A stretch of 64,000 nt of DNA from Buttiauxella sp965119215 (lineage in GTDB: Bacteria > Pseudomonadota > Gammaproteobacteria > Enterobacterales > Enterobacteriaceae). Numbering within the stretch: the stretch's first letter is position 1; each line of letters starts with the position of its first letter. The stretch is taken from contig CBCPKK010000010.1 in NCBI GenBank assembly GCA_965119215.1, positions 169,548-233,547 on the forward strand, read 5' to 3'. This document shows positions 31,699 through 40,307 of this stretch, piece by piece. The position numbers and the translations under genes were made by a program. Under the pieces are notes generated by a model that saw only the letters and a list, made by a program, of their open reading frames with translations, did no database searches and was not told where the DNA came from.

Positions 31699-32699
31699 TG
31701 GCTAATTATCAGCCGCCATTTCGTATTACCTCAGCAATCATTAATCGAGTGGTTGAGGTTGGTGAGTTGTTAGGGCGGTGGGCTGCTCATGCGGAACAAG
31801 CATCACCAATGTTGCGTAAAGAAAACCGTATTCGCACCATTCAGGCCTCACTCGCCATTGAGCACAATAGCCTCTCTACTGAGCAGGTTTCTGCCATCAT
31901 GGACGGTAAACGCGTACTGGCACCGGCAAAGGATATTCAGGAAGTCCGCAACGCGATTCTTGCTTATGAAGCAATGCCTTCCTGGAAAAGCGAATGTGTT
32001 CAGGATCTGCTTGCGGCACAACGGATTTTAATGGCTGGTTTAGTCGATGTTCCGGGGCAATTCAGAAGCGGTAATGTTGGAGTCTACAGAGAAGAGCAAT
32101 TAATCCATATGGCACCACCTGCCAACCAGGTTTCACGTTTAGTGACTGATTTGCTCAGTTGGTTGCACCAGACAGAAGTCCATCCTCTGATCGCGAGTTC
32201 CATTTTCCATTATGAATTTGAGTTTATTCACCCTTTTGCGGACGGGAATGGGCGAATGGGACGGTTATGGCAAACGCTTATTCTGAGCGAATGGCGTGAA
32301 GAACTGGCATGGTTGCCTGTCGAAACCATTATTCATAATCAGCAGCAAAGCTACTATCAGGTATTAGGCGAGTGCGATCGGGCTAGTGATTGCACACTTT
32401 TCATCGATTTCATGCTCGAGAAATTAGTTGAAGGCCTGAACGAGGGTATTGCCACTCAACAGGGTCGATCCGCCAAAGTGGCGGTAGAAGTGGCGGTAGA
32501 AGTGGCGGTAGAAATAAATGACAGCGAAGCCCGGCTTCTTACTGTTTTAGTCGACAAACCCTCTGCAACAATTACTGAACTGGTCAAAGTTCTTGGTAGT
32601 AGTCGTAGGACGGTTGAAAGAAACATTAAGTCGCTCCAGGACAAAGGAAAGCTCCAGCGAGTCGGGGCAACCAAGAACGGTTTTTGGCGCGTAATGTAG
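31698..32699 (+). CDS. Fic-domain AMPylase-type protein with C-terminal winged helix
   Basis: A 333-residue Fic protein. The catalytic motif is perfect, HPFADGNGRMGR at residues 178-189. A candidate inhibitory helix motif SLAIEH (Ser51, Glu55) sits N-terminal, as in class II Fic proteins, so it would be self-inhibited. Upstream of the core is the flap VYREEQLIHMAPP. Residues about 280-333 form a winged helix (ATITELVKVLGSSRRTVERNIKSL), suggesting DNA binding. Between them lies VAVE repeated three times (residues 261-272). It starts on the stop of the kinase remnant behind GCGGGG. Probable horizontal arrival; target unknown. Confidence 0.88.
   Translation: MANYQPPFRITSAIINRVVEVGELLGRWAAHAEQASPMLRKENRIRTIQASLAIEHNSLSTEQVSAIMDGKRVLAPAKDIQEVRNAILAYEAMPSWKSECVQDLLAAQRILMAGLVDVPGQFRSGNVGVYREEQLIHMAPPANQVSRLVTDLLSWLHQTEVHPLIASSIFHYEFEFIHPFADGNGRMGRLWQTLILSEWREELAWLPVETIIHNQQQSYYQVLGECDRASDCTLFIDFMLEKLVEGLNEGIATQQGRSAKVAVEVAVEVAVEINDSEARLLTVLVDKPSATITELVKVLGSSRRTVERNIKSLQDKGKLQRVGATKNGFWRVM
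32478..32513 (+). repeat. Three perfect 12-base tandem repeats inside the fic gene
   Basis: GTGGCGGTAGAA three times in a row (32478-32489, 32490-32501, 32502-32513), coding VAVE x3 in the linker between the Fic core and the winged helix. The unit is a multiple of three, so slippage would change linker length without a frameshift. Confidence 0.95.
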
Positions 32700-32700
32700 C

Positions 32701-32728
32701 AAGGTGTGGAAAGAACCACACCTTTTCA
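32701..32728. terminator. Intrinsic terminator between fic and the DHA2 gene
   Basis: AAGGTGTGG (32701-32709) pairs with CCACACCTT (32716-32724), followed by TTC. It separates convergent genes and directly follows the fic stop. Confidence 0.75.
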
Positions 32729-32735
32729 GCAAGCT

Positions 32736-34130
32736 CTATTCCGCAGCTAATTTATATCCCCGCAAGCGACTAACGCTGAGAATAATCGCTAAAACTGTAG
32801 CGATGACCGCCATCCACAAGCTGAAATGCACGGCGCTGCTCTGCGCATAAATCGACATCATCACTCCAACGAACGCGGCACCCAGGCACTGCCCGAAGGT
32901 GCGCATGATTGCCAGTACGCCAGAAGCGTATCCGCTGTTTTCCCGCGACGCGTTTGACAACATCTCTCTATTATTCGGGCTTTGAAAGCAGCCAAAGCCG
33001 ATACCGCACAGCAAGCTACGCAGGCAGATATCCCAGGCTTGCGCATGTTCTGGCAGCATAGCCAGTAATGCCAGGCCAATGGCGAAGATGCACAACCCAA
33101 CTGTAGAAATTATTGCGGCAGAGTAGCGGTCGGCGAGGCGGCCTGCATGCGGCGCGGCCAGAATAATGCCTATTGGCCACGGGGTGAAAAGCAATGCTGA
33201 AACCAGTGCGCTGTACCCGTAAACGCTCTGGAACAGGAACGGTAATGCGATAAAGGTGATGCCCTGGCTGACAAAAGAGGCCAGCGACGTGAGCGCTGCC
33301 AGTGAAAACCGTGAAGAGGCAAAGATGTCGAGAGGCAGCAGTGGCTTCGTCACACGCCGTTGAACCCAGACGAAAGCCATACCCGTAATAACGGCGGTGC
33401 TGGCGTAAATTACGGCTGCGGTCAGATCGCCGTTGCCGGGATGAGTAAAGGCATCAGCTGCCATAATCAGCGCACCTAAGGCGATGGCAGATAACAAGGC
33501 TCCCGCAAAATCGAACGGTTCGCGCTTTAACGCCGGGTTATCAGGGATTACGCGCAGGGTAAGGATCACCGCAATAATGCCCAGCGGAATATTAATCGCA
33601 AACAGCCATTGCCAGCTTAGCGTTGAGAGTATTGTTCCGCCAAGAATAGGTGCGATAGCGGTGCTTGAGCCAATCAGTAATGCGTTCAGGCCAAGTATTC
33701 GCCCCAGCAGGCGGTTAGGGAAAACCGAGCGCAAGATTGCCGGGCCAATGCTCAATGTGGCGGCACCGCCAATGCCTTGTAGTACGCGCATGATAATGAG
33801 CATATCCAGCGATGTTGAAAGCGCGCAGCCCACGGAAGCCAGGGTGAAAACGCTGAGGCCAAAGGTGAAGATTGAGCGGAATCCGATGCGGCTGGAAAGT
33901 GCGGCAAATATCGCCAGTGTCATCGCAGCAGAGAGCAGATAGCCGTTTGAAACCCAGACGGTGGCACCCACTGACGCGTCAAGCGAACGGGCGATTTGTG
34001 GCAACGCTATGTTTATCATCGAGCCGTCGAACACGGCCATTGTCGTCATTGTCATGACGGCTGCCATCGCTAAACCGCGTTCGCGGCCGGGTAATCCTTC
34101 ATCGCCTGGGTTATTGGAAAATAGTGCCAT
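32736..34130 (-). CDS. DHA2-family MFS drug-efflux-type transporter
   Basis: A 464-residue major facilitator with about 14 hydrophobic segments. The family's motif C-like and motif A-like regions are visible: MTTMAVFDGSMINIALPQIARSL near residue 30 and LQGIGGAATLSIGPAILRSVFP near 115, typical of QacA/EmrB-like exporters. No membrane-fusion partner is next to it. It is divergent from a LysR regulator at 34265 with 134 bases between, a common pair for inducible export. Substrate cannot be told. Intact. Confidence 0.85.
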   Translation of the reverse strand: MALFSNNPGDEGLPGRERGLAMAAVMTMTTMAVFDGSMINIALPQIARSLDASVGATVWVSNGYLLSAAMTLAIFAALSSRIGFRSIFTFGLSVFTLASVGCALSTSLDMLIIMRVLQGIGGAATLSIGPAILRSVFPNRLLGRILGLNALLIGSSTAIAPILGGTILSTLSWQWLFAINIPLGIIAVILTLRVIPDNPALKREPFDFAGALLSAIALGALIMAADAFTHPGNGDLTAAVIYASTAVITGMAFVWVQRRVTKPLLPLDIFASSRFSLAALTSLASFVSQGITFIALPFLFQSVYGYSALVSALLFTPWPIGIILAAPHAGRLADRYSAAIISTVGLCIFAIGLALLAMLPEHAQAWDICLRSLLCGIGFGCFQSPNNREMLSNASRENSGYASGVLAIMRTFGQCLGAAFVGVMMSIYAQSSAVHFSLWMAVIATVLAIILSVSRLRGYKLAAE

Positions 34131-34264
34131 CGGTTAAAACTCTTTATCGCTGGTGGGTGCCAGAAATATAGCGGGGTTGGAGATATGGCGGAAGACGCAG
34201 CATTTGCATTAATAACCTGCACCAAACGCCTTCTCTCATGTTAAAGAGCAGGCTACTATGCCGT

Positions 34265-35194
34265 ATGACTGAACCCGATCTGAACTTACTCATTGCCCTT
34301 GATGTGCTTCTTGCCGAAGGAAGCGTGGTGGGCGCTGCACATCGTCTGGGGTTAAGTGCTTCTGCGATGAGCCGGACGCTGAGCCGCCTTCGCGCCACGG
34401 TGGGCGACCCGCTATTGGTGCGTGCAGGGCGCAACATGGTGCTGACACCCTACGCCGAAGAAATCCGTGGGCGCACGCAAAATGCTGTTTATGAAGCGCG
34501 TGCCATTCTTCGTCCTTCTTCAAACGCCCTGAATCTGGCGACACTTGAGCGCAGTTTTACCCTGCGAACGAACGCTGGATTTATCGAGATCTTCGGCGCA
34601 GCGCTGATTGCCGCCGTAGCCGCTGTCGCGCCTTTGGTGCAATTGCGCTTTATGCCAAAACCTGAGAAAACCGCGAAGTATTTACGTGAAGGTTTGATTG
34701 ACCTTGAGGTGGGTGTGCTCGGGGAAATGGGGCCAGAAATACGGATAACGGCACTCTATCGGGACAGGTTTGTCGGCGTGGTCAGAAAAGGCCATCCGCT
34801 GGAGCAATACGGGGAAATTACGCCTGAGAAATATGCCGCATTAGGGCATGTGGTGGTTTCGCGCCATGAACGAGGAACTGGCCCGGTTGATGCGCTGCTG
34901 GCAGAACTAAATTTAACCCGCAAGATTGCAGCGATGGTGCCTGGTTTTCCCGCGGCATTGGCTGTGGCTCAGGCGTCTGATCTAGTGGCGTTGATGCCTG
35001 GGACTTTCCTGTTAAACCAGCCGGGGATGAATGGGAATGCGGGGGAAGCCAGGCTCTATGTTTTTGAGCTGCCGGTAAAAACCAATGAAATTACGGTGTC
35101 GTTGATGTGGCACCCACGTTCGGAAGTTGACCCGGCACATCGCTGGTTACGGCAACTGGTGCTGAAAGTTTGCCGCGAGCGTGTGCCGGGGTAA
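34265..35194 (+). CDS. LysR-family regulator next to the DHA2 exporter
   Basis: A 309-residue LysR-type regulator. The HTH reads LNLLIALDVLLAEGSVVGAAHRLGLSASAMSRTLSRLR (about residues 5-42), and an effector domain follows. I use ATG 34265 (MTEPDLNLL), which gives the usual LysR start; ATG 34238 is in frame. It is divergent from the MFS gene, which it probably controls. No recognised named family. Confidence 0.82.
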   Translation: MTEPDLNLLIALDVLLAEGSVVGAAHRLGLSASAMSRTLSRLRATVGDPLLVRAGRNMVLTPYAEEIRGRTQNAVYEARAILRPSSNALNLATLERSFTLRTNAGFIEIFGAALIAAVAAVAPLVQLRFMPKPEKTAKYLREGLIDLEVGVLGEMGPEIRITALYRDRFVGVVRKGHPLEQYGEITPEKYAALGHVVVSRHERGTGPVDALLAELNLTRKIAAMVPGFPAALAVAQASDLVALMPGTFLLNQPGMNGNAGEARLYVFELPVKTNEITVSLMWHPRSEVDPAHRWLRQLVLKVCRERVPG

Positions 35195-35204
35195 AAGCCT
35201 GAAA

Positions 35205-36776
35205 TCAGGTCACTGGCGCTGGGTTAAATACCGCCAGTGCGTTGTGCAGACCCCATTGATCCGAGAAGGTTTTCTTGCGTCCGCTAGCGACATCAAGAAT
35301 AAATTTAAACAATTCCATGCCCACATCTTCAATGGTCGCCTCGCCCGTGGCGATGGTGCCAGCGTTGATGTCCATTAAGTCATGCCAACGGTTTGCCAGC
35401 GCGGTGCGGGTTGCCATTTTAATGACGGGAACCGCCAACAAGCCGTATGGTGTGCCGCGACCGGTCGTGAACACTTGCACCGTAATACCGGATGCGACCT
35501 GTTGTGTGCCGCAGACGAAATCACTGGCGGGAGTTGCCGCGAAAATCAGGCCACGTTTGGTTGGGCGCTGTCCTGGTGAAAGCACTTCGACAATCGCGCT
35601 TTTACCTGACTTGGCGATTGAACCGAGCGCTTTTTCCACCACGTTTGCCAGGCCGCCTTTTTTGTTACCCGGAGACGGGTTAGCACTGCGGTCAGTTTTG
35701 CCCATTTCAAGATAGTTGTCGTACCATTCCATCTCTTCCAGCAGGCGTTTGCCGACTTCTTCGTTGATGGCGCGTGGCGTTAACAGGTGGATGGCATCAC
35801 GCACTTCTGTTACTTCGGAGAACATCACTGTTCCGCCGCAGCGCACAATCAGATCAGATGCGTAGCCCACTGCTGGGTTTGCTGTTACGCCAGAGAACGC
35901 ATCGCTGCCGCCACACTGCATTCCTACAACCAGGTCAGAAGCTGGGCAGGTTTCGCGCTGGCGTTGGTTCAGTTTGACCAGGTGACGTTCGGCAACTGTC
36001 AGAATGTCATCGACCATCGATTTAAAGCCGACGTGGTGTTCGTCTTGCAGACGCACAATGCTTGCATCGCCCACGTTAATGGACTGAACGTCCTCGGTAC
36101 CTTCCAACAGGCGCTCTGGCTGTAGTTTTTCACAGCCCAGGCCAACCACCATAATTTCGCCGCCAAAGTTCGGGTTCAGAGAAATGTTATGGATGGTGCG
36201 AATCGGGATAACCGCCGCAGGCGCGTTGATCGCCACACCGCAGCCGTAAAGGTGATTCAGGCCAACTACGCCGTCAACATTCGGGTAGCGCGGCAGCAAA
36301 TCACGTTCAATAATTTTGATGACATAATCCACCACGCCCGCAACGCAATGTACGCTGGTGGTGATGCCGAGCAGGTTTTTGGTGCCGACGCTGCCGTCTG
36401 CATTGCGGTAGCCTTCGAAGGTATATCCTTCCAGCGGTGGTAATGGCTCAGGTACTTTAGTGGCCAATGGCAGGGTGTTGAGCGGAGGTGCTTTTGGCAA
36501 CTCCACTAATGATTCGTCAATCCAGCTACCGCGAGGAATATCACGCACCGCATAACCGATAACTTCACCGTAACGGACAATTTCACCGTGGGCGGGAATA
36601 TCGACCAGTGCGGCTTTGTGGCCTTGTGGAATATGCTCGATGAGTTCCAGTCCATCCGGGAAGCGAGTACCGGCTTTCAGACCATTGTCATTAACAATAA
36701 TAGCGACGTTATCTGTCTCATGGACTTTTATATAAAACGACCCTGGCGGTTGTTGTTTAATTTCTATATTTGACAT
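35205..36776 (-). CDS. garD: GarD, galactarate dehydratase
   Basis: A 523-residue enzyme aligning end to end with E. coli GarD. It dehydrates meso-galactarate to 5-keto-4-deoxyglucarate and needs iron. The N-terminal SAF-like domain (about 1-100) is followed by the long catalytic part with GLNHLYGCGVAINAPAAV, VGLGCEKLQPE, VGMQCGGSDAFSGVTANPAVG and FTTGRGTPYGL; these cysteine and glycine-rich blocks are shared with altronate dehydratase UxaA at 57.4 kb. Start at ATG 36776 (MSNIEIKQQ) behind GGAGA; a GTG two codons up is in frame. Divergent from garPLRK. Confidence 0.96.
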   Translation of the reverse strand: MSNIEIKQQPPGSFYIKVHETDNVAIIVNDNGLKAGTRFPDGLELIEHIPQGHKAALVDIPAHGEIVRYGEVIGYAVRDIPRGSWIDESLVELPKAPPLNTLPLATKVPEPLPPLEGYTFEGYRNADGSVGTKNLLGITTSVHCVAGVVDYVIKIIERDLLPRYPNVDGVVGLNHLYGCGVAINAPAAVIPIRTIHNISLNPNFGGEIMVVGLGCEKLQPERLLEGTEDVQSINVGDASIVRLQDEHHVGFKSMVDDILTVAERHLVKLNQRQRETCPASDLVVGMQCGGSDAFSGVTANPAVGYASDLIVRCGGTVMFSEVTEVRDAIHLLTPRAINEEVGKRLLEEMEWYDNYLEMGKTDRSANPSPGNKKGGLANVVEKALGSIAKSGKSAIVEVLSPGQRPTKRGLIFAATPASDFVCGTQQVASGITVQVFTTGRGTPYGLLAVPVIKMATRTALANRWHDLMDINAGTIATGEATIEDVGMELFKFILDVASGRKKTFSDQWGLHNALAVFNPAPVT

Positions 36777-37186
36777 TGTCACTATTCTCCAGACATTACC
36801 GGAAAGGTAATAAAATAATTTTCTAATCGTGAGTTCTCACAAGCTAAATAAAGAATGTCAGGGTGCGACAAATAAAAATGTGAGCAAGATTACTTAATAT
36901 TATGTGGCTTTAACCATGAGTGGAGGCAATCAATGAATTTGTGCAATACACCCCACAAACATGTGCGTAAGTTTAACTATTTGGCTTTTTAAGTGTTATC
37001 TATTGGGCAAATGCCTAATGTCCATTTGTTCTGTGCTGGCTATACTGTGTTGCGAATGACAAACACCAGGTTAATTTCAATTAGCGGTATTATCCCAAAC
37101 TTTTATATCGAAAAGATAATTGTGAATTTCCGCTTTATATAAATAAAAATCCTTGCATTAAGTGCCCGCTACAGAGGATGTCGAAA
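36777..37186. promoter_or_regulatory. garD / garPLRK divergent control region
   Basis: A 410-base AT-rich region. In E. coli the activator CdaR (SdaR) acts here, responding to glycerate or galactarate. I see an inverted repeat CAAATG (37008-37013) / CATTTG (37023-37028) and a TATACT (37041-37046) that could be a -10 box for garP with a poor -35, which fits activator dependence. The CdaR site is not identified with confidence. Confidence 0.45.
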
Positions 37187-38518
37187 ATGATTTTGGATAC
37201 AGCAGTCGAAGCAAGAAAAGGTAAGCACACGAGATATTTAATACTCTTAATTATCTTTATTGTTACAACGATTAACTATGCGGATCGCGCCACGCTCTCT
37301 ATTGCGGGTACCGAAGTTGCTAAAGAATTGCAGCTCAGTGCAATCTCAATGGGCTATATTTTCTCTGCATTTGGCTGGGCTTACCTGTTGATGCAAATCC
37401 CTGGCGGCTGGTTACTTGACCGCTACGGCTCGAAGAAAGTTTATACCTACAGCCTGTTCTTCTGGTCACTGTTTACGTTCATGCAAGGCTTTGTTGATAT
37501 GGTGCCGCTGGCCTACGCCGGTATCTCTATGTTCATCATGCGCTTTATGCTCGGCTTCTCTGAAGCGCCTTCTTTCCCGGCTAACGCCCGTATTGTTGCG
37601 GCCTGGTTCCCGACAAAAGAACGCGGCACGGCTTCGGCAATTTTTAACTCTGCACAATATTTCTCACTGGCGCTGTTCTCTCCATTGCTAGGTTGGTTGA
37701 CCTTCGCATGGGGCTGGGAACATGTGTTTACCGTGATGGGCTGTATTGGTTTTGTACTGACCTTCCTGTGGGTGAAGTTTATCCATAACCCGACTGACCA
37801 TCCTCGTATGTCTGAAGAGGAACTGGATTACATCACTAAAGGTGGCGCAGTGGTCGATATGGACCACAAAAAACCAGGTGTCGTCGTCGAAGGGCCAAAA
37901 CTGCATTACATCAAACAGTTGCTGACTAACCGCATGATGCTGGGCGTGTTCTTTGGTCAGTACTTTATTAACACCATCACCTGGTTCTTCCTGACCTGGT
38001 TCCCGATTTACCTGGTGCAAGATAAAGGTATGTCGATTCTGAAAGTGGGCATGGTCGCCGCCATCCCGGCGCTGTGTGGCTTTGCTGGTGGTGTGTTGGG
38101 CGGCGTATTCTCGGATTCGTTAATCAAACGCGGTTACTCGCTGACCGTAGCTCGTAAGATACCGATTGTTCTCGGGATGTTACTCGCTTCAACCATCATT
38201 CTTTGTAACTACACCGATAACACTGTGCTGGTTATCGCGCTGATGGCATTCGCCTTCTTCGGTAAAGGTTTTGGTGCTCTGGGTTGGCCGGTTATTGCCG
38301 ATACTGCACCAAAAGAGATGGTTGGCCTGTGTGGTGCTGTGTTCAATGTGTTCGGTAACGTCGCTTCTATCGTGACGCCACTGGTGATTGGTTACCTGGT
38401 TTCTGAACTTCACTCCTTCAATGCGGCGCTGATCTTTGTTGGCTGCTCGGCGCTGATGGCAATGGTTTGTTATCTGTTCGTGGTTGGTGACATTAAACGT
38501 ATGGAATTGCAGAAGTAA
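37187..38518 (+). CDS. garP: GarP, galactarate/glucarate/glycerate MFS transporter
   Basis: A 443-residue anion:cation symporter-type MFS protein aligning with E. coli GarP (MILDTAVEARKGKHTRYLIL... to ...GDIKRMELQK). Twelve membrane segments, with NYADRATLSIAG in TM1 and GGWLLDRYGSKKVYT as the motif A loop. Start at ATG 37187, with AGAGGA eight bases before; an ATG at 37178 overlaps that ribosome site. First gene of garPLRK. Confidence 0.95.
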   Translation: MILDTAVEARKGKHTRYLILLIIFIVTTINYADRATLSIAGTEVAKELQLSAISMGYIFSAFGWAYLLMQIPGGWLLDRYGSKKVYTYSLFFWSLFTFMQGFVDMVPLAYAGISMFIMRFMLGFSEAPSFPANARIVAAWFPTKERGTASAIFNSAQYFSLALFSPLLGWLTFAWGWEHVFTVMGCIGFVLTFLWVKFIHNPTDHPRMSEEELDYITKGGAVVDMDHKKPGVVVEGPKLHYIKQLLTNRMMLGVFFGQYFINTITWFFLTWFPIYLVQDKGMSILKVGMVAAIPALCGFAGGVLGGVFSDSLIKRGYSLTVARKIPIVLGMLLASTIILCNYTDNTVLVIALMAFAFFGKGFGALGWPVIADTAPKEMVGLCGAVFNVFGNVASIVTPLVIGYLVSELHSFNAALIFVGCSALMAMVCYLFVVGDIKRMELQK

Positions 38519-38555
38519 TTAACTCAACAGATAACTGGATAAATAAGGGCAACAG

Positions 38556-39326
38556 ATGAATACCAACGTTTTCCCCAATAAATTCAAAGCAGCACTGGCA
38601 GCAAACCAGACGCAAATCGGTTGTTGGTCTGCGCTGGCAAATCCTATCAGCACTGAAGTGCTGGGCCTGGCTGGGTTCGACTGGATTGTGCTGGACGGCG
38701 AACATGCGCCAAACGACATCACGACGTTTATCCCACAACTGATGGCGCTGACCGGCAGCCACAGCGCGCCGGTAGTGCGTGCTCCAACTAACGACCCCGT
38801 TGTGATTAAGCGTTTGCTGGATATTGGCTTCTATAACTTCCTGATCCCGTTTGTTGAGACTCAGGAAGATGCGGAACTGGCGGTGTCTTCAACCCGCTAT
38901 CCACCGGAAGGTATCCGTGGCGTGTCGGTTTCACACCGCAGCAACGGCTACGGCACCGTGGTGGATTACTTCAAGCAGGTTAATCAGAACATCACTATTT
39001 TGGCGCAAATCGAAAGCCAGGAAGGGATTGATAACCTGGACGCGATTGCTGCGACCGACGGCGTGGATGGCATTTTTGTCGGCCCTGGCGATTTGTCTGC
39101 GGCTCTTGGCCATCTCGGCAATCCGTCGCACCCGGAAGTACAAAGCGCAATCCAGCACATTTTTGCTCGGGCAAAAGCACACGGTAAGCCTTCGGGCATT
39201 CTGGCTCCAGCCGAAGCGGATGCACGCCGTTACCTGGAATGGGGCGCAACCTTCGTTGCTGTCGGCAGTGATTTGGGCGTGTTCCGCTCTGCCACACAAA
39301 AGTTGTGCGACCAGTTTAAAAAATAA
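38556..39326 (+). CDS. garL: GarL, 5-keto-4-deoxy-D-glucarate aldolase
   Basis: A 256-residue HpcH/HpaI-family class II aldolase. It splits 5-keto-4-deoxyglucarate to pyruvate and tartronate semialdehyde with Mg2+. Visible are WIVLDGEHAPND (about residues 44-55, catalytic His and metal Asp/Glu), QIESQEGIDNLD (Glu about 153) and VGPGDLSAALGH (Asp about 179). It is 37 bases after garP. Length equals the E. coli protein. Confidence 0.95.
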   Translation: MNTNVFPNKFKAALAANQTQIGCWSALANPISTEVLGLAGFDWIVLDGEHAPNDITTFIPQLMALTGSHSAPVVRAPTNDPVVIKRLLDIGFYNFLIPFVETQEDAELAVSSTRYPPEGIRGVSVSHRSNGYGTVVDYFKQVNQNITILAQIESQEGIDNLDAIAATDGVDGIFVGPGDLSAALGHLGNPSHPEVQSAIQHIFARAKAHGKPSGILAPAEADARRYLEWGATFVAVGSDLGVFRSATQKLCDQFKK

Positions 39327-39358
39327 CTTCCACCCGTATCTAAAGAGAGATTAACGCT

Positions 39359-40249
39359 ATGACACTGAAAGTTGGCTTTATTGGCCTGGGCATCATGGGC
39401 AAACCAATGAGTAAAAACCTCATCAAAGCCGGTTATTCCCTGGTGGTTGCCGACCGTAATGCAGAGGTGATTGCTGAAGTTATCGCTGCTGGCGCAGAAA
39501 CAGCTGCCACACCAAAACAGATTGCTGAGCAGTGTGATGTGATTATCACCATGCTGCCTAACTCCCCACATGTTAAAGAAGTCGCGCTGGGCGAAAACGG
39601 CATTATCGAAGGGGCGAAACCTGGCACCGTAGTCATCGACATGAGTTCCATTGCACCGCTGGCGAGCCGTGAAATCAGCGCAGCGCTGAAAGCAAAAGGC
39701 ATCGACATGCTGGATGCGCCAGTGAGTGGCGGCGAGCCAAAAGCGATTGAAGGCACGCTGTCTGTCATGGTTGGCGGTGATAAAGCGATTTTCGACAAGT
39801 ATTACGACCTGCTGAAAGCGATGGCGGGTTCCGTAGTGCACACCGGTGATATTGGCGCGGGTAACGTAACCAAGCTGGCAAACCAGGTGATTGTGGCGCT
39901 GAACATTGCGGCGATGTCCGAAGCGCTGGTACTGGCGACCAAAGCGGGGGTTGATCCTGAATTAGTTTTCCAGGCGATTCGTGGCGGCCTTGCGGGCAGC
40001 ACCGTTCTGGAAGCTAAAGCGCCGATGGTGCTGGAGCGTAACTTCAAGCCTGGTTTCCGTATCGACCTGCACATTAAAGACCTGGCGAACGCGCTGGATA
40101 CTTCCCACGGTGTGGGGGCGCAACTGCCACTGACCGCGGCGGTAATGGAAATGATGCAAGCGCTGCGCGCAGACGGCCACGGTAACGATGACCACAGCGC
40201 GATTGCGTGCTACTACGAAAAACTGGCGAAAGTAGAAGTCGGTAAATAA
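39359..40249 (+). CDS. garR: GarR, tartronate semialdehyde reductase
   Basis: A 296-residue beta-hydroxyacid dehydrogenase that reduces tartronate semialdehyde to D-glycerate with NADH. N-terminal Rossmann motif GFIGLGIMGKPMSKNLIKAG (residues 6-25), substrate-binding DAPVSGGEPKAIEGTL (about 120-135), catalytic Lys in GNVTKLANQ (about residue 171). It is 32 bases after garL and is followed by a terminator-like hairpin before garK. Confidence 0.96.
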   Translation: MTLKVGFIGLGIMGKPMSKNLIKAGYSLVVADRNAEVIAEVIAAGAETAATPKQIAEQCDVIITMLPNSPHVKEVALGENGIIEGAKPGTVVIDMSSIAPLASREISAALKAKGIDMLDAPVSGGEPKAIEGTLSVMVGGDKAIFDKYYDLLKAMAGSVVHTGDIGAGNVTKLANQVIVALNIAAMSEALVLATKAGVDPELVFQAIRGGLAGSTVLEAKAPMVLERNFKPGFRIDLHIKDLANALDTSHGVGAQLPLTAAVMEMMQALRADGHGNDDHSAIACYYEKLAKVEVGK

Positions 40250-40256
40250 AAGAGAT

Positions 40257-40282
40257 GGGCATCTGCGGATGCCCCGTTTTTC
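40257..40282 (+). terminator. Terminator-like hairpin between garR and garK
   Basis: GGGCATC (40257-40263) pairs with GATGCCC (40268-40274) and is followed by CGTTTTTC. It lies inside the presumed garPLRK operon, 26 bases before the garK ATG, so it may lower garK expression by partial termination. Confidence 0.65.
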
Positions 40283-40307
40283 TCGGCCCTTTTGGCATGG
40301 ACATACT

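Noticed and set aside
32478..32513. Tandem repeat as a possible CRISPR-like array
   Set aside because: There are no spacers; the units are contiguous and in frame within fic.
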